The notes beneath the pieces were generated by a model. That model worked only from the letters and a program-made list of their open reading frames with translations. It had not been told where the DNA came from and searched no databases. From the NCBI RefSeq assembly GCF_014647515.1, contig NZ_BMPI01000015.1, positions 65,967 to 129,966 of the forward strand: a DNA stretch of 64,000 nucleotides, read 5' to 3'. Made by a program: the position numbers and the translations under genes. This document shows, piece by piece, positions 1 through 9,564 of this stretch; within the stretch, counting starts at the first letter, position 1, and every line of letters begins with the position of its first letter. Source of the stretch: Dactylosporangium sucinum (lineage in GTDB: Bacteria > Actinomycetota > Actinomycetes > Mycobacteriales > Micromonosporaceae).

Positions 1-21
1 GCCTTGCGCGGACCCGAGTCC

Positions 22-717
22 CTAGGAAGCGGCAGCGTGCAGGATGACCGCGGCCAGGTCGTCGGGGCGGGTGAGCTGGGGCCAGTGGCCGGCCGGGAGG
101 TCGACGTGCTCGACGGCGCGGATGCGGCGGTACTCGCGGACCGGCGGGAGGTCCTGCTCGATCCACGCGCGCAGCGTGGCGCTGGTGAAGTCGGTCGAGA
201 CCGCCGTGACCGGGACCTCGTAGCGGCGCTCGTCGTGCAGGTGCTGGCGGTCGCGCAGGACGCCCGCCGGGGACGGGATCGAGCGGGCGCGGAGGGTGGT
301 GCGGGCCCGGTCGTCGAGGCCGGCCAGCTCCTCGTCGTCGAAGGCGGACCAGTCCGGCATCGGGACCTCGCCGTCCACGGCCGGGAAGTCGCCCGCGACG
401 GGCTCGCCGTCGGGGGTCGGGAAGCCGCCGACGTACACCGCGTGGGCGACCCGGGCCGGGCGGGCGTCGACGGCGGCGTGGGTGATGCCGGCGCCGGCCG
501 AGTGGCCGACCAGGAGCACCCGGTCCGGGGCCGCGTCGACGGCCGCGACCACCGCCGCCACGTGGTCGCTCAAGGTTATGCCGGCGCGGTCGGCGTCCGG
601 TGTCATGCCCGGCAGCGTCAGCGGCACGGGGCGGTGGCCGGCCCGCTCCAGGGCCGGGACCACCCGCTCCCAGGTCGTGCCGTCGAGCCAGAGGCCGGGG
701 ACCAGGATGATGTCCAT
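22..717 (-). CDS. alpha/beta hydrolase (esterase-like)
   Basis: 231-residue single-domain alpha/beta hydrolase, probably a cytoplasmic esterase of unknown substrate. The nucleophile elbow GHSAG lies near residue 72 and a late AGHWPQ segment offers the catalytic His; there is no signal peptide or membrane segment. The ATG at 717 is supported by TAGGGT followed by seven bases and then the start, a leaderless arrangement inside the 15-base gap after the EAL-HDOD gene. Fold is secure; substrate is not readable. Confidence 0.85.
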   Translation of the reverse strand: MDIILVPGLWLDGTTWERVVPALERAGHRPVPLTLPGMTPDADRAGITLSDHVAAVVAAVDAAPDRVLLVGHSAGAGITHAAVDARPARVAHAVYVGGFPTPDGEPVAGDFPAVDGEVPMPDWSAFDDEELAGLDDRARTTLRARSIPSPAGVLRDRQHLHDERRYEVPVTAVSTDFTSATLRAWIEQDLPPVREYRRIRAVEHVDLPAGHWPQLTRPDDLAAVILHAAAS

Positions 718-732
718 CGCCCCAACCCTAGG

Positions 733-1956
733 TCAGCGCTCGGCGCGGCGGGGGGCGATGATCTGGCCGGTGTACGCGACCGCGTCCAGGTAGGCGCGGG
801 CCGTGGCCTCGACCGGGAGCGGGGCGGCCAGCAGCATCGGGAGGTCGGACGCCTCGTAGGCGGCGACCAGGGACAGCAGCTCGCCCAGCGGGCCGGCGCC
901 GTCGACCAGGGCCTCGGTCACGTCCTGGCTCAGGGACAGCCGGACGGTCAGTTCGGCGGCCGGCTGGTCGAGCAGCTCGGCGACCGCGGACACCAGGCCG
1001 ACCGTGAAGGCCGCCTCCGGCGGGAGCTCCATGCGCGCGGCGATGTTCTGGCACATGCGGGCGCGGGTGATCGCGGCCGAGAGCTGGTGGGTGCCGGGGT
1101 CGTCGAGGTCGCTGACGAGCATGAGGGTCGCCCAGTCGCGGAGCCGGCCGACGCCGAGCAGCAGGACCGCCTCGTGGACGGACGACACCTTCACCGGCAG
1201 GCCGAGGGCGTCGGCGTTGGCGGCGGCCATGAGGCGCAGGCTCAGCGCCGGGTCGCTGGTGACCAGGCCGACCACGCGGGCCAGCGGGATGCTCGGGCCG
1301 ACGAGCAGGCTCAGCAGCTCGACCCGGGCGAGGCGGGACGGTGACAGGGCGGCGGCGCTGACGACCTGCGGGCGGCCCAGCACGTACCCCTGGAAGTAGT
1401 CGAACCCGAGGTCCCGCGCCCGGTCGAGCTGGCCGGGGGTCTCCAGGCGCTCGGCGACGAGCTGGAGGTGGCCGTACTTCCGGCACCGCGCGACGGTCTC
1501 CGCGAGCCGCGCCGGCGGGGTCTCCAGCACGTCGATCTTGACGTAGGCGGCCAGCTCCAGCAGCGGCTCGTGGCCGAGGCCGAAGACGTAGTCGTCGAGG
1601 GCGACGCGGTAGCCCTGCGCGACCAGGCGGGCGACCGCGGCCACCACCTCGTCGTCGAGGTCGACCGTCTCCAGGATCTCCAGGACGACCTGCTCGTGGT
1701 CGAACGGCAGGGGGAGGTCGCCGACGAGGAACTCGCGGGTGAGGTTGACGAAGCACAGGTGGCGGCCGCACAGCGGCTCGATGCCGATCTCGGTGAAGGC
1801 GGTGATCAGCACCCGGCTGGTGGCATACGCACCGCGCTCGCCGGCCTCCACCGCGCCGGCGTCACCGCGGAACAGCAGCTCGTAGCCGTGGACGACGCCG
1901 AACCGGTCGAAGATCGGCTGGCGGCCGACGTGGACGGCGCCGGAAGGGGGCAACAT
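733..1956 (-). CDS. EAL-HDOD domain signalling protein
   Basis: 407 residues. The N-terminal half (about 8-200) is an EAL-like fold beginning VGRQPIFDRFGVVHGYELLFR; the EAL signature has become ELL and most metal ligands of active c-di-GMP phosphodiesterases are not evident, so it is probably non-catalytic. The C-terminal half (about 205-400) is an HDOD domain. Such proteins typically act as signalling adaptors in motility and c-di-GMP networks. It lies divergent from the GGDEF-EAL/chemotaxis block, separated by a GNAT and a protease gene. Confidence 0.85.
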   Translation of the reverse strand: MLPPSGAVHVGRQPIFDRFGVVHGYELLFRGDAGAVEAGERGAYATSRVLITAFTEIGIEPLCGRHLCFVNLTREFLVGDLPLPFDHEQVVLEILETVDLDDEVVAAVARLVAQGYRVALDDYVFGLGHEPLLELAAYVKIDVLETPPARLAETVARCRKYGHLQLVAERLETPGQLDRARDLGFDYFQGYVLGRPQVVSAAALSPSRLARVELLSLLVGPSIPLARVVGLVTSDPALSLRLMAAANADALGLPVKVSSVHEAVLLLGVGRLRDWATLMLVSDLDDPGTHQLSAAITRARMCQNIAARMELPPEAAFTVGLVSAVAELLDQPAAELTVRLSLSQDVTEALVDGAGPLGELLSLVAAYEASDLPMLLAAPLPVEATARAYLDAVAYTGQIIAPRRAER

Positions 1957-1996
1957 ACCGCACTCATCGACTCGGGGGCCGCGACAATGAGCAAAT

Positions 1997-2653
1997 CTAT
2001 GCGGAACCGGCGAGCGCGTGGATCTTCCAGCCGAGGTCGGGGAAGCCGGCGGCGTCGGCGACGTGCGCGCTGGCGACGTTGGCCGGGTCGTGCAGGTAGA
2101 GCGCGACGGCGCCGCCGGCCACGATCCGCCGGGCGGCCCGGGCGACCAGCCGGCGGGCCAGGCCCCTGCCGCGGGCGTGCTCCTCGGTGCCGACCGAGAT
2201 CTCCAGGCCGGTCGGGTCGTGCGGCTTGAGCCCGACGCCGGCCACGTAGCGCCCGTCCTCGCGCGCCACCAGCACCTCGCCCGGGAAGGGCCGCAGCCAG
2301 TCGGGCAGGCCGGGACCGTCGGACGGCTCCCACTCCCCCGCGTCGGGCAGGTCGGCGGGCGCGTCGGACCAGCGGAAGACGCCGGTGTAGAAGCGGTGCT
2401 CGGGCCGGCCCAGCAGGGCGGGCAGCCGCCCGGCCAGCGCCCCGAACCCGGCGGTGGCGACCAGGTCGGTCACGGCGTCGACCCGGCCGGGCGGCACGGA
2501 CAGCACGCCGTTGCCGGCGGCGTCGGTCACCCCGATGGCGAGCTGCTCGCCGCCGTCCCAGCGCGCCTTCTCCCGGGCGGCGTGCCCGACGACGACGAGG
2601 CCGCCGGGTGAGGGCCAGCTCCCGAGCCACGTCCGCAGAAACGACTCCAGCAC
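1997..2653 (-). CDS. GNAT-family N-acetyltransferase
   Basis: 218 residues with the GNAT acetyl-CoA-binding core in the C-terminal half (stretch EEHARGRGLARRLVARAARR, the R/Q-x-x-G-x-G/A loop) and a variable N-terminal substrate half. The substrate is unknown. GTG at 2653 is chosen because TAGGAT ends six bases before it, a leaderless promoter. A 25-base dyad at 2666-2690 sits directly upstream of that -10 box. Confidence 0.8.
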   Translation of the reverse strand: MLESFLRTWLGSWPSPGGLVVVGHAAREKARWDGGEQLAIGVTDAAGNGVLSVPPGRVDAVTDLVATAGFGALAGRLPALLGRPEHRFYTGVFRWSDAPADLPDAGEWEPSDGPGLPDWLRPFPGEVLVAREDGRYVAGVGLKPHDPTGLEISVGTEEHARGRGLARRLVARAARRIVAGGAVALYLHDPANVASAHVADAAGFPDLGWKIHALAGSA

Positions 2654-2665
2654 CCGTCGATCCTA

Positions 2666-2690
2666 GCCGTGCCGTTTCGAAACGCACGGC
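2666..2690. promoter_or_regulatory. dyad just upstream of the GNAT -10 box
   Basis: A perfect 12-base palindrome CGTTTCGAAACG is flanked by GCCGTG and CACGGC, giving an almost perfect 25-base dyad with one unpaired base. It adjoins the TAGGAT -10 hexamer at 2660-2665 and would cover the -35/spacer region, as expected for a repressor site. It could instead be a terminator for the upstream protease gene, but there is no T-tract. Confidence 0.45.
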
Positions 2691-2778
2691 GGTCGCGGCG
2701 GGGCTAAACCGGACATACCCGGAGCATCCCGGCGCCGCGACCGCTCGATCAGCGCGGAAAGTGACACGGAAGAGGCGG

Positions 2779-3303
2779 CTAGTAGACCGTTGCGGGAACG
2801 GGGGCGGTCGCCGCCGTGGCGAAGTTGCGCTGGACCGCGGCCGCCTCCGCCGCGCTGGGCGTGGCGTTGGCGCAGGAGACCGGCGCGCTGCTGCCCGACA
2901 TCAGGTCGCTGCAGCGGCCGGTGCGGTTGTCCGGCAGGCCCAGGATGTGGCCGAACTCGTGGGTGGCGATGCGCAGGACGAAGTAGCCGTCGTCGACCGC
3001 GTCCCGGCCCATGTACCAGCGGCCGTTGCCGAGCGACGTCGAGTAGGTTCTCGGCCAGCCGTTGTCGGCGTAGACCCGGATGTTCGGCGTGCGGCCGGCC
3101 GTCACCGGGACCAGCCGGACGTTGGTCACCCGGCCGTTCCACAGCGTGGCGGCCTGGTCGACCACGGACCCGAACTCCTGGGCCTGGCTCGCGTCGTAGT
3201 ACAGGGTGCGGGTGGCGGCGAACGCCGGCGTGGCGGCGATGAGCTGGACGCCCAGCAGGGCGGCGACGGCCAGCAGGGCCGCGGCGAGGTGACGTCTGAC
3301 CAT
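2779..3303 (-). CDS. secreted snapalysin-like metalloprotease (family M7)
   Basis: 174 residues. Residues 1-29 form a classical signal peptide ending AFA-A. The mature part carries the zinc motif HEFGHILGLPD (H-E-x-x-H plus distal Asp, the metzincin form used by snapalysins) and a Met-turn in SDLMSG, followed by cysteines that could pair. Size matches small neutral proteases of Streptomyces. A TACGGT hexamer six bases before the ATG indicates a leaderless transcript. Confidence 0.88.
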   Translation of the reverse strand: MVRRHLAAALLAVAALLGVQLIAATPAFAATRTLYYDASQAQEFGSVVDQAATLWNGRVTNVRLVPVTAGRTPNIRVYADNGWPRTYSTSLGNGRWYMGRDAVDDGYFVLRIATHEFGHILGLPDNRTGRCSDLMSGSSAPVSCANATPSAAEAAAVQRNFATAATAPVPATVY

Positions 3304-3383
3304 GTCCGTACCGTACGAGACATCGTTGCACTTCGATACATTCTGCTCCGGTCATACCGCTCAGGTCGGCCGGCCCGGCCACG

Positions 3384-5294
3384 ATGACATGCGGTGTGCG
3401 ACGACTCCTGCGGATGCTGCCCAGCGGCCGCCCGCTGCCCGAGCGCGACTGGCGTGAGCGGCATCGGGCCATCCTGTGGATCGTGGCCGCCCACGCGCTG
3501 GGCCTGTTCCTGTACGGGCTGGTGCGCGGGTACCCGGTCGGTCACGCGCTCGCCGACGTGCTGCCGCTCGTCGGCGCCCTGGCCGTGGCCGGCCCGCCGG
3601 CGTTCTCGCGCAAGGTCCGGGCCGCCGCCGCGACGCTCGGGCTGATGGCGTCCTCGGCCATCCTGGTGCACCTGGGGCACGGGATGATCGAGTTGCACTT
3701 CCACTTCTTCGTGATGCTCGTGGTCATCACGTTCTACATGGACTGGCACACGTTCCTGCTCGCCACCGGGTTCGTGCTCGTCGAGCACGCGGTGGTCGGG
3801 GTGATCGCGCCGCAGGTCGTCTACAACCACGCCGACGCGTGGGACCACCCGGTGCGCTTCGCGATCATCCACGCGGTGTTCGTGAGCGGCGCGGCGGTGG
3901 CCGCGATCGTCAACTGGCGGTTCGCGGACCGCGCGCAGAACGCGGAGCGCGAGATCGCGGAGCGGCTCGCGTACGAGGCCGGGCACGACGCGCTCACCGG
4001 CGTGCTGAACCGGCGCGAGTTCGACCGCCGCCTGGCCGCGACGCTCGCCGAGCCGGTCCCGCCGGAGGGGCACGCGCTGTGCTTCCTGGACCTGGACCGG
4101 TTCAAGATCGTGAACGACAGTTGCGGCCACGCCGCCGGGGACGCCCTGCTGTGCCAGGTGACCGAGCTGATCGCCGCCGAGCTGACCGACGACGACGTCT
4201 TCGCCCGCGTGGGTGGGGACGAGTTCGTGGTACTGCAGCGCAACCGCGCCGTCGAGGAGGCCACCGCCGTCGCCGAGCGGATCCGGCAGCGGGTCGCCGC
4301 GCACCGCTTCCCCCGCAACGGGCGGGTGTTCTCGGTCGGCCTCAGCATCGGCGTCGTGCCGATCACGACGGACGGCACGGGCGGCCCCGACGCCGTGCGC
4401 GCCGCGGACCTGGCCTGCTACGCGGCCAAGAACCAGGGCCGCAACCGGGTGCACGTGGTCTCGGCGGGCGACGAGCGGCTCGACCGGCAGCGCGACCAGG
4501 CGCAGTGGGCCGAGCGGGTGATGAGCGCGGTCCACGACGACGCGCTCGTGCTGTACTACCAGCCGATCGTCCCGACCGCCGCGCACGGCGAGGGCGCGTT
4601 CGGCGAGCTGCTCGTGCGCATGCGCGGCGACGACGGCCAGCTCATCGGGCCCGGCGCGTTCCTGCCGGCGGCGGAGCGGTACAACCTGGTGACCTCGATC
4701 GACCGGTGGGTCGTCGGTGCCGCGATCCGGCGCCTGGCCGAACGGTACCGGGCCGGCGCGCCCGGCGACGAGACGTTCTCGATCAACATCTCCGGCGGGT
4801 CGCTCGGCGACGAGGCGCTGCTGGCCTTCATCCGGGAGCAGCTCGGGCGGTACCGCATCCCGCCGCGGGCGCTGTGCTTCGAGGTCACCGAGACGGTCGC
4901 GATCGGCGACCTCGGCCAGGCGGTCGCGTTCATCACGGAGCTGCGCGGGCTGGGCTGCCGGTTCGCGCTGGACGACTTCGGCAGCGGCCTGTCCGGCTTC
5001 ACGTACCTCAAGCAGCTCCCCGTCGACCTGGTGAAGATCGACGGCGTGTTCGTGCGGGGCATCATGACCGACGCGGTCGACCGCGCGATGGTCGAGTCGG
5101 TGCACCGGATCGCCCACGAGATGGGCCTGCGCACGGTGGCCGAGTTCGTCGAGGACGCCGCGGTGCTCGACGAGCTGCGGGTGATCGGCGTCGACTACGC
5201 CCAGGGGTACGGCACCGGCGTCCCGGTCCCGTTCGACGACTGGCTGGTGGCGAACCCGCCGCACTCGGCGGCCGCGCTGGTGACGCTGCCGTAG
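3384..5294 (+). CDS. membrane GGDEF-EAL c-di-GMP turnover protein
   Basis: 636 residues: about five membrane helices (20-170), a GGDEF domain (about 195-355) with intact GGDEF, and an EAL domain (about 375-620). The EAL motif reads ELL, but the catalytic Glu is kept, as are DDFG, KIDG and AEFVE, so phosphodiesterase activity is plausible. No RxxD inhibitory site precedes GGDEF. It probably makes and/or breaks c-di-GMP at the membrane. It directly precedes cheW in the same orientation, linking c-di-GMP to chemotaxis. The start could instead be the GTG 12 bases downstream. Confidence 0.9.
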   Translation: MTCGVRRLLRMLPSGRPLPERDWRERHRAILWIVAAHALGLFLYGLVRGYPVGHALADVLPLVGALAVAGPPAFSRKVRAAAATLGLMASSAILVHLGHGMIELHFHFFVMLVVITFYMDWHTFLLATGFVLVEHAVVGVIAPQVVYNHADAWDHPVRFAIIHAVFVSGAAVAAIVNWRFADRAQNAEREIAERLAYEAGHDALTGVLNRREFDRRLAATLAEPVPPEGHALCFLDLDRFKIVNDSCGHAAGDALLCQVTELIAAELTDDDVFARVGGDEFVVLQRNRAVEEATAVAERIRQRVAAHRFPRNGRVFSVGLSIGVVPITTDGTGGPDAVRAADLACYAAKNQGRNRVHVVSAGDERLDRQRDQAQWAERVMSAVHDDALVLYYQPIVPTAAHGEGAFGELLVRMRGDDGQLIGPGAFLPAAERYNLVTSIDRWVVGAAIRRLAERYRAGAPGDETFSINISGGSLGDEALLAFIREQLGRYRIPPRALCFEVTETVAIGDLGQAVAFITELRGLGCRFALDDFGSGLSGFTYLKQLPVDLVKIDGVFVRGIMTDAVDRAMVESVHRIAHEMGLRTVAEFVEDAAVLDELRVIGVDYAQGYGTGVPVPFDDWLVANPPHSAAALVTLP

Positions 5295-5367
5295 AAACCT
5301 TCAGTGCGGGATGCGCGAGCCGATCAGCCTGTTGTCCGAGGCTTTCTCCCAGAGGCGGGCATGACCG

Positions 5368-5865
5368 GTGAGCATCAGCATTGAGGCGGGCCGCTTCCTG
5401 ACCTTCTCGCTCAACGGCGAGGCGTACGCGCTCGACATCTTCCACGTCACGGAGATCATCGAGTACCGCGCGCTGACCGCCGTGCCGATGGCGCCCGGCT
5501 TCGTGCGCGGGGTGATCAACCTGCGGGGGCGGGCGGTGCCCGTGATCGACCTGGGCATCCGGTTCGGTCAGGGACCCACCACGGTCGGGCGGCGCACCAG
5601 CATCATCATCGTGCACAACGGTGACGCGGACATCGGCATCCTGGTCGACATCGTCAACAAGGTCGTCGGCTTCGGCGCCGCCGACGTGGAGCCGACGCCG
5701 AGCTTCGGCACCGGCATCCAGCCCGAGTTCATCAGCGGCATGGCGCGGCGCGAGAACGACTTCATCATCGTGCTCGACCTCGACCGGGTGCTGTCGCCCG
5801 TCGACACCGCCGAGCTGTCCCGACCCGACGCCGGGTCGGCCGAGCGCGCCGACGAGAGCCAGTGA
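5368..5865 (+). CDS. cheW: chemotaxis coupling protein CheW
   Basis: 165-residue single CheW domain with the family core (VRGVINLRGRAVPVIDL near residue 50, then SIIIV and GILVD). It bridges receptors and CheA at the membrane array. It is the first canonical che gene of the operon, and its TGA overlaps the GTG of cheR. A Ser/Asp/Glu-rich tail of about 20 residues follows the domain. Confidence 0.93.
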   Translation: MSISIEAGRFLTFSLNGEAYALDIFHVTEIIEYRALTAVPMAPGFVRGVINLRGRAVPVIDLGIRFGQGPTTVGRRTSIIIVHNGDADIGILVDIVNKVVGFGAADVEPTPSFGTGIQPEFISGMARRENDFIIVLDLDRVLSPVDTAELSRPDAGSAERADESQ

Positions 5866-6704
5866 CGGGCTCGATCGAGGCCCCGCCGGAGATCAGCGGA
5901 CCGGAGTTCGCGGCGATCTCGACCCTGCTGCACGAGCGCACCGGCATCCGGCTGGCCGCCGGCAAGGAGACGCTGGTGATGGGCCGGCTCGGCCGCCGGC
6001 TGCGCCAGCTGGGCCTGCCCACCTACGCCGACTACGTGCGGCTGCTGCACCATCCCGGCGGCGAGGAGGTGCGCCAGGCGATCGACCTGCTCACGACGAA
6101 CGAGACGTCGTTCTTCCGGGAGTCGCCGCACTTCGACTACCTGCGCGAGGTCGTCGTGCCGGCGCACGCGTCGGCGCACCGGATCTTCCGGCTGTGGAGC
6201 GCCGCCAGCTCCAGCGGCGAGGAGGCGTACACGGCGGCGATGGTGCTGGCCGAGAACCCGCCGGCCGGCTCGTTCGAGATCGTCGGCACCGACGTCTCGA
6301 CCCGGATCATCGCCGGCGCGCGGCGCGGGCTCTACCCGATCGAGGCGGCGGCGCGCATCCCGATGCCGATGCTGCGCAAGTACTGGCTGAAGGGCCGCGA
6401 CGAGTACGCCGGGCTGATGGCGGCCGGCAGCACGCTGCGCGAGAAGGTGACGTTCCGGCACGCGAACCTGCTCGACGACCTCGGCGACCTGGGCCGGTTC
6501 GACGTCATCCTGCTGCGCAACGTCATGATCTACTTCGACCATCCGACGAAGGCGTCGCTCATCCGCCGGTTGCAGGACATGTTGTACCCCCGGGGCCACC
6601 TCATCGTCAGCCTGTCGGAGTCGCTCAACGCCGTCCCGTCGCGCCTGCGCATGGTGCGCCCGTCAATCTACCGGCTGCCCGCCGTGGAGGGCCTCGATGG
6701 CTGA
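5862..6704 (+). CDS. cheR: chemoreceptor glutamate methyltransferase CheR
   Basis: 280 residues: an N-terminal helical CheR domain (about 10-60) and a SAM-dependent methyltransferase domain whose glycine-rich region reads WSAASSSGEEAY near residue 111, with the late LLRNVMIYF motif. It methylates receptor glutamates for adaptation. The GTG start overlaps the cheW stop by four bases, and its end overlaps cheD by eight bases, implying translational coupling. Confidence 0.93.
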   Translation: MTGSIEAPPEISGPEFAAISTLLHERTGIRLAAGKETLVMGRLGRRLRQLGLPTYADYVRLLHHPGGEEVRQAIDLLTTNETSFFRESPHFDYLREVVVPAHASAHRIFRLWSAASSSGEEAYTAAMVLAENPPAGSFEIVGTDVSTRIIAGARRGLYPIEAAARIPMPMLRKYWLKGRDEYAGLMAAGSTLREKVTFRHANLLDDLGDLGRFDVILLRNVMIYFDHPTKASLIRRLQDMLYPRGHLIVSLSESLNAVPSRLRMVRPSIYRLPAVEGLDG

Positions 6705-7161
6705 CGTCTTCCTGTACCCGGGCGGGTTCCACTTCGCCGGCGCCGGCACCCGCATCGCGACGCTGCTCGGCTCGTGCGTCGCCGTCACGCTGTGGCACCC
6801 GGGGCGGCGCGTCGGCGGGATGTGCCACTACATGCTGCCCGGCCGGGGCGGCGGGTTCGACGGCCGCTACGCCGGCGACGCCTTCGCCTTGTTCATGGGC
6901 GAGCTCGCGCGGACCGGGACCGAACCCGCGCAGTACCACGCGAAACTGTTCGGCGGTGGCGCGCAGCTGTTCACCGATCGGGCGGCCGCGGTGGGCCCCG
7001 CCAACGTCGAGGCCGGCTTGCGGCTGCTCGACGGGCACGGCTTCGCGGTGGTGGCGCGGCACCTGGGCGGCACCGGGGTTCGCCGGCTGCGGTTCGACCT
7101 GGCGACCGGCGACGTGTGGCTGCAGCACACAGAACGCGCAGACATGGACGCCGTCTCATGA
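6697..7161 (+). CDS. cheD: chemoreceptor glutamine deamidase CheD
   Basis: 154 residues, the normal CheD size. The catalytic Cys is in [13 protein letters not shown] and the catalytic His follows in GGMCHYMLP. The protein deamidates receptor glutamines and in Gram-positives interacts with CheC; no cheC is present in this operon. The gene overlaps cheR by eight bases and cheB by four (ATGA). Confidence 0.92.
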   Translation: MADVFLYPGGFHFAGAGTRIATLLGSCVAVTLWHPGRRVGGMCHYMLPGRGGGFDGRYAGDAFALFMGELARTGTEPAQYHAKLFGGGAQLFTDRAAAVGPANVEAGLRLLDGHGFAVVARHLGGTGVRRLRFDLATGDVWLQHTERADMDAVS

Positions 7162-8174
7162 CGATTCACACCATCGTCGTCGACGACTCCGCCGTGGTGC
7201 GGCAGGTGCTGACCGCGCGCCTGTCCGCCGAGCCGGGCATCGCGGTCACCGGCTCGGCGTCCGACCCGATCTTCGCGATGCGGCTCATGCAGCGCGAGTG
7301 GCCGGACGTGCTCGTGGTCGACATCGAGATGCCCCGCATGGACGGCATCACGTTCGTGAAGCAGGTGATGGCGATCCGGCCGACGCCGATCGTGGTCTGC
7401 TCGACGCTCGTCGGTCCGGGTGCGCGGGCGACGATGGACGCGCTGGCCGCCGGTGCGGTGAGCGCGGTGCCGAAGCCGGCGACGGGCCTCAAGCAGTACC
7501 TGGAGGACGACACCGGCAACATCGTGGCCGCGGTGCGGGCGGCGGCGTCCGGGCGGGCCCGCCGCAGCGAGCCGCCGCCGCAGCGGATGCCGTTGCTGAA
7601 GGCCCCCGGTGAGCGGCAGATCGTGGTGATCGGCACGTCGACGGGCGGGACGCAGGCCCTGGAACGGGTGCTGACCGCCCTGCCCGACGGCGCGCCCGCG
7701 GTGGTCGTCGTGCAGCACATGCCGGAGCGGTTCACCGCCGCCTTCGCCGAGCGGATGGACCGGCTGTGCGCGGTGAGCGTGCGGGAGGCCGCCGACGGGG
7801 ACCGGGTCGCCGACGGGCTGGTGCTGGTCGCCCCGGGCGGGCGGCACCTGGAGGTGGCGACGGACGGGCCCGGCTACCGCGTGCGGGTCTTCGACGGCCC
7901 GCCGGTCAACCGGCACCGGCCGTCGGTCGACGTGCTCTTCCGGTCGGTCGCCAGGGTGGCCGGGAAGCGCGCGCTCGGCATCATCATGACCGGCATGGGC
8001 GACGACGGCGCCCGGGGCCTGCTGGAGATGCGGCGGGCGGGCGCCGCGACGGTGGCGCAGGACGAGGCGACCTGCGTCGTGCACGGCATGCCGAAGGAGG
8101 CGGTCAGGCTCGGCGCCGTCGAGCGCGAGGTGCCGCTCCCAGCGATAGCAGAGGTGATCCGCAGTCATGGCTGA
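7158..8174 (+). CDS. cheB: protein-glutamate methylesterase CheB
   Basis: 338 residues. A receiver domain (about 3-125, phospho-Asp in [11 protein letters not shown]) is followed by a methylesterase domain with the catalytic triad visible as [15 protein letters not shown] and [10 protein letters not shown]. It removes receptor methyl groups and may deamidate. The ATG at 7158 overlaps the cheD stop (ATGA); longer in-frame extension is shadow sequence within cheD. Confidence 0.94.
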   Translation: MTIHTIVVDDSAVVRQVLTARLSAEPGIAVTGSASDPIFAMRLMQREWPDVLVVDIEMPRMDGITFVKQVMAIRPTPIVVCSTLVGPGARATMDALAAGAVSAVPKPATGLKQYLEDDTGNIVAAVRAAASGRARRSEPPPQRMPLLKAPGERQIVVIGTSTGGTQALERVLTALPDGAPAVVVVQHMPERFTAAFAERMDRLCAVSVREAADGDRVADGLVLVAPGGRHLEVATDGPGYRVRVFDGPPVNRHRPSVDVLFRSVARVAGKRALGIIMTGMGDDGARGLLEMRRAGAATVAQDEATCVVHGMPKEAVRLGAVEREVPLPAIAEVIRSHG

Positions 8175-9183
8175 GGTGTTGTACATCGTCGTCGCGCTGC
8201 TGGCCGGCCTGGCCGGCGGCTACCTGCTGGGCCGGCGGCGGGACGTTGCGGTCGCCGAGGAGGCGCGGCCGGACGCGTTCCGGCGGGGCGTCGGGGAGTT
8301 CGCCGGGGCGGTGGCGCCGGTGTGGTCGGCCCAGATCGGGTCGTCGCGGGCGCAGCTGGAGTCGGCGATCGGCGCCGTCACCCGGCAGTTCAGCGACATC
8401 GTCACGAACCTCGACGACGTGCTGCGGTCGTCGGCGTCGGTCACCGGCGGTACCGGATCGTTCTCCGCGGGCCGGGAACGCCTCGGCAACGTGGTGGCCA
8501 CGCTCGACGACGCGCTGCGGACCAAGCACCAGGCGGTGCGGGACCTCACCCGGCTCGCCGGGCTCAACGACGACCTCAAGCAGATGACCGGCGAGGTGGC
8601 CCAGATCGCCGCGCAGACGAACCTGCTCGCGCTCAACGCGTCGATCGAGGCCGCGCGGGTCGGCAAGGCGGGCGCCGGCTTCGGCGTCGTCGCGCTCGAG
8701 GTGCGCCAGCTCGCCGACCGCTCGCTGGAGACGAGCGTGCAGATGGCCGACAAGGTGGCCGGGATCGGCTCGGCGATCGAGTCGGTGCTCGCCGGCGCCG
8801 AGGGCGACGCCGAGCGGGAGAGCGTCGCGGTGGCGAAGGCCAACACCGACGTGCAGGAGGTCATCGACGAGCTGGTGGCGATCGTCGACCGCTCGCGGGA
8901 GTCGTCGCAGCGGCTGGAGACGGCGGCGGTGGGCATCCGGTCCGGCATCTCCGACGCCATCGTGAACCTGCAGTTCCAGGACCGCATCGGCCAGGTCCTG
9001 CAGCACCTGGAGGACAACATCCAGCGGATGCCGGCCCACGTGGCGTCCGCGCCGGCGACCGGGCCGCAGGCGCGGCCGTTGCTCGACGAGCTCGAGCAGA
9101 CCTACACGATGCACGGCGAGCGCGACGCGCACCGCGGCGGTGCGGTGGCCGCGCCGCCGGCGTCGGAGATCACGTTTTTCTAG
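8167..9183 (+). CDS. short methyl-accepting-type protein without sensor domain
   Basis: 338 residues: one N-terminal membrane helix (about 4-22) and then a cytoplasmic coiled coil holding an MCP signalling tip ([20 protein letters not shown] near 155). There is no extracytoplasmic sensor domain and no HAMP. The C-terminal part contains [18 protein letters not shown], a segment seen in atypical MCP-like/CheZ-like proteins. It is embedded in the operon between cheB (eight-base overlap) and cheY, so it may be the array's dedicated scaffold or an intracellular-state sensor. Confidence 0.82.
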   Translation: MAEVLYIVVALLAGLAGGYLLGRRRDVAVAEEARPDAFRRGVGEFAGAVAPVWSAQIGSSRAQLESAIGAVTRQFSDIVTNLDDVLRSSASVTGGTGSFSAGRERLGNVVATLDDALRTKHQAVRDLTRLAGLNDDLKQMTGEVAQIAAQTNLLALNASIEAARVGKAGAGFGVVALEVRQLADRSLETSVQMADKVAGIGSAIESVLAGAEGDAERESVAVAKANTDVQEVIDELVAIVDRSRESSQRLETAAVGIRSGISDAIVNLQFQDRIGQVLQHLEDNIQRMPAHVASAPATGPQARPLLDELEQTYTMHGERDAHRGGAVAAPPASEITFF

Positions 9184-9195
9184 TTGGAGGGCAGC

Positions 9196-9564
9196 ATGTC
9201 CAAGACCGTTCTTGTCGTCGACGACTCGGCCTCCGTCCGGCAGGTCGTCACGATCGCGCTGAGGGGTGCCGGCTACGACGTCATCGACGCCGTCGACGGC
9301 CAGGACGCGCTGCGCAAGCTCGACGGCCAGCGGGTCCATCTGGTCATCTCCGACGTCAACATGCCGAACATGGACGGCATCACGCTGGTCGGCGAGATCC
9401 GCAAGCAGGCCGCGTACCGGTTCACGCCGATCATCATGCTGACGACGGAGTCGCAGGAGGAGAAGAAGCGCCAGGCGCAGGCGGCCGGCGCGAAGGCGTG
9501 GGTGACCAAGCCGTTCCAGCCGGCGCAGATGCTCGCCGCCGTGTCGAAGCTGATCGCGCCGTGA
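9196..9564 (+). CDS. cheY: chemotaxis response regulator CheY
   Basis: 122-residue stand-alone receiver: acidic pair VVDDS near residue 9, phospho-Asp in ISDVNMPNMDG, and the conserved Lys in VTKPFQP. It should carry phosphoryl groups from CheA to the motor or another output. The ATG at 9196 follows GGAGGG with a five-base gap; a TTG four codons earlier is less likely. The stop overlaps the next GTG. Confidence 0.93.
   Translation: MSKTVLVVDDSASVRQVVTIALRGAGYDVIDAVDGQDALRKLDGQRVHLVISDVNMPNMDGITLVGEIRKQAAYRFTPIIMLTTESQEEKKRQAQAAGAKAWVTKPFQPAQMLAAVSKLIAP

Noticed and set aside
4..1344. Long open plus-strand frame opposite the hydrolase and EAL-HDOD genes
   Set aside because: Composition is Arg/Gly/Asp/Val repeats typical of antisense frames in high-GC DNA; no domain features, while the minus strand has two clear proteins. 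The same applies to many other long antisense frames here.
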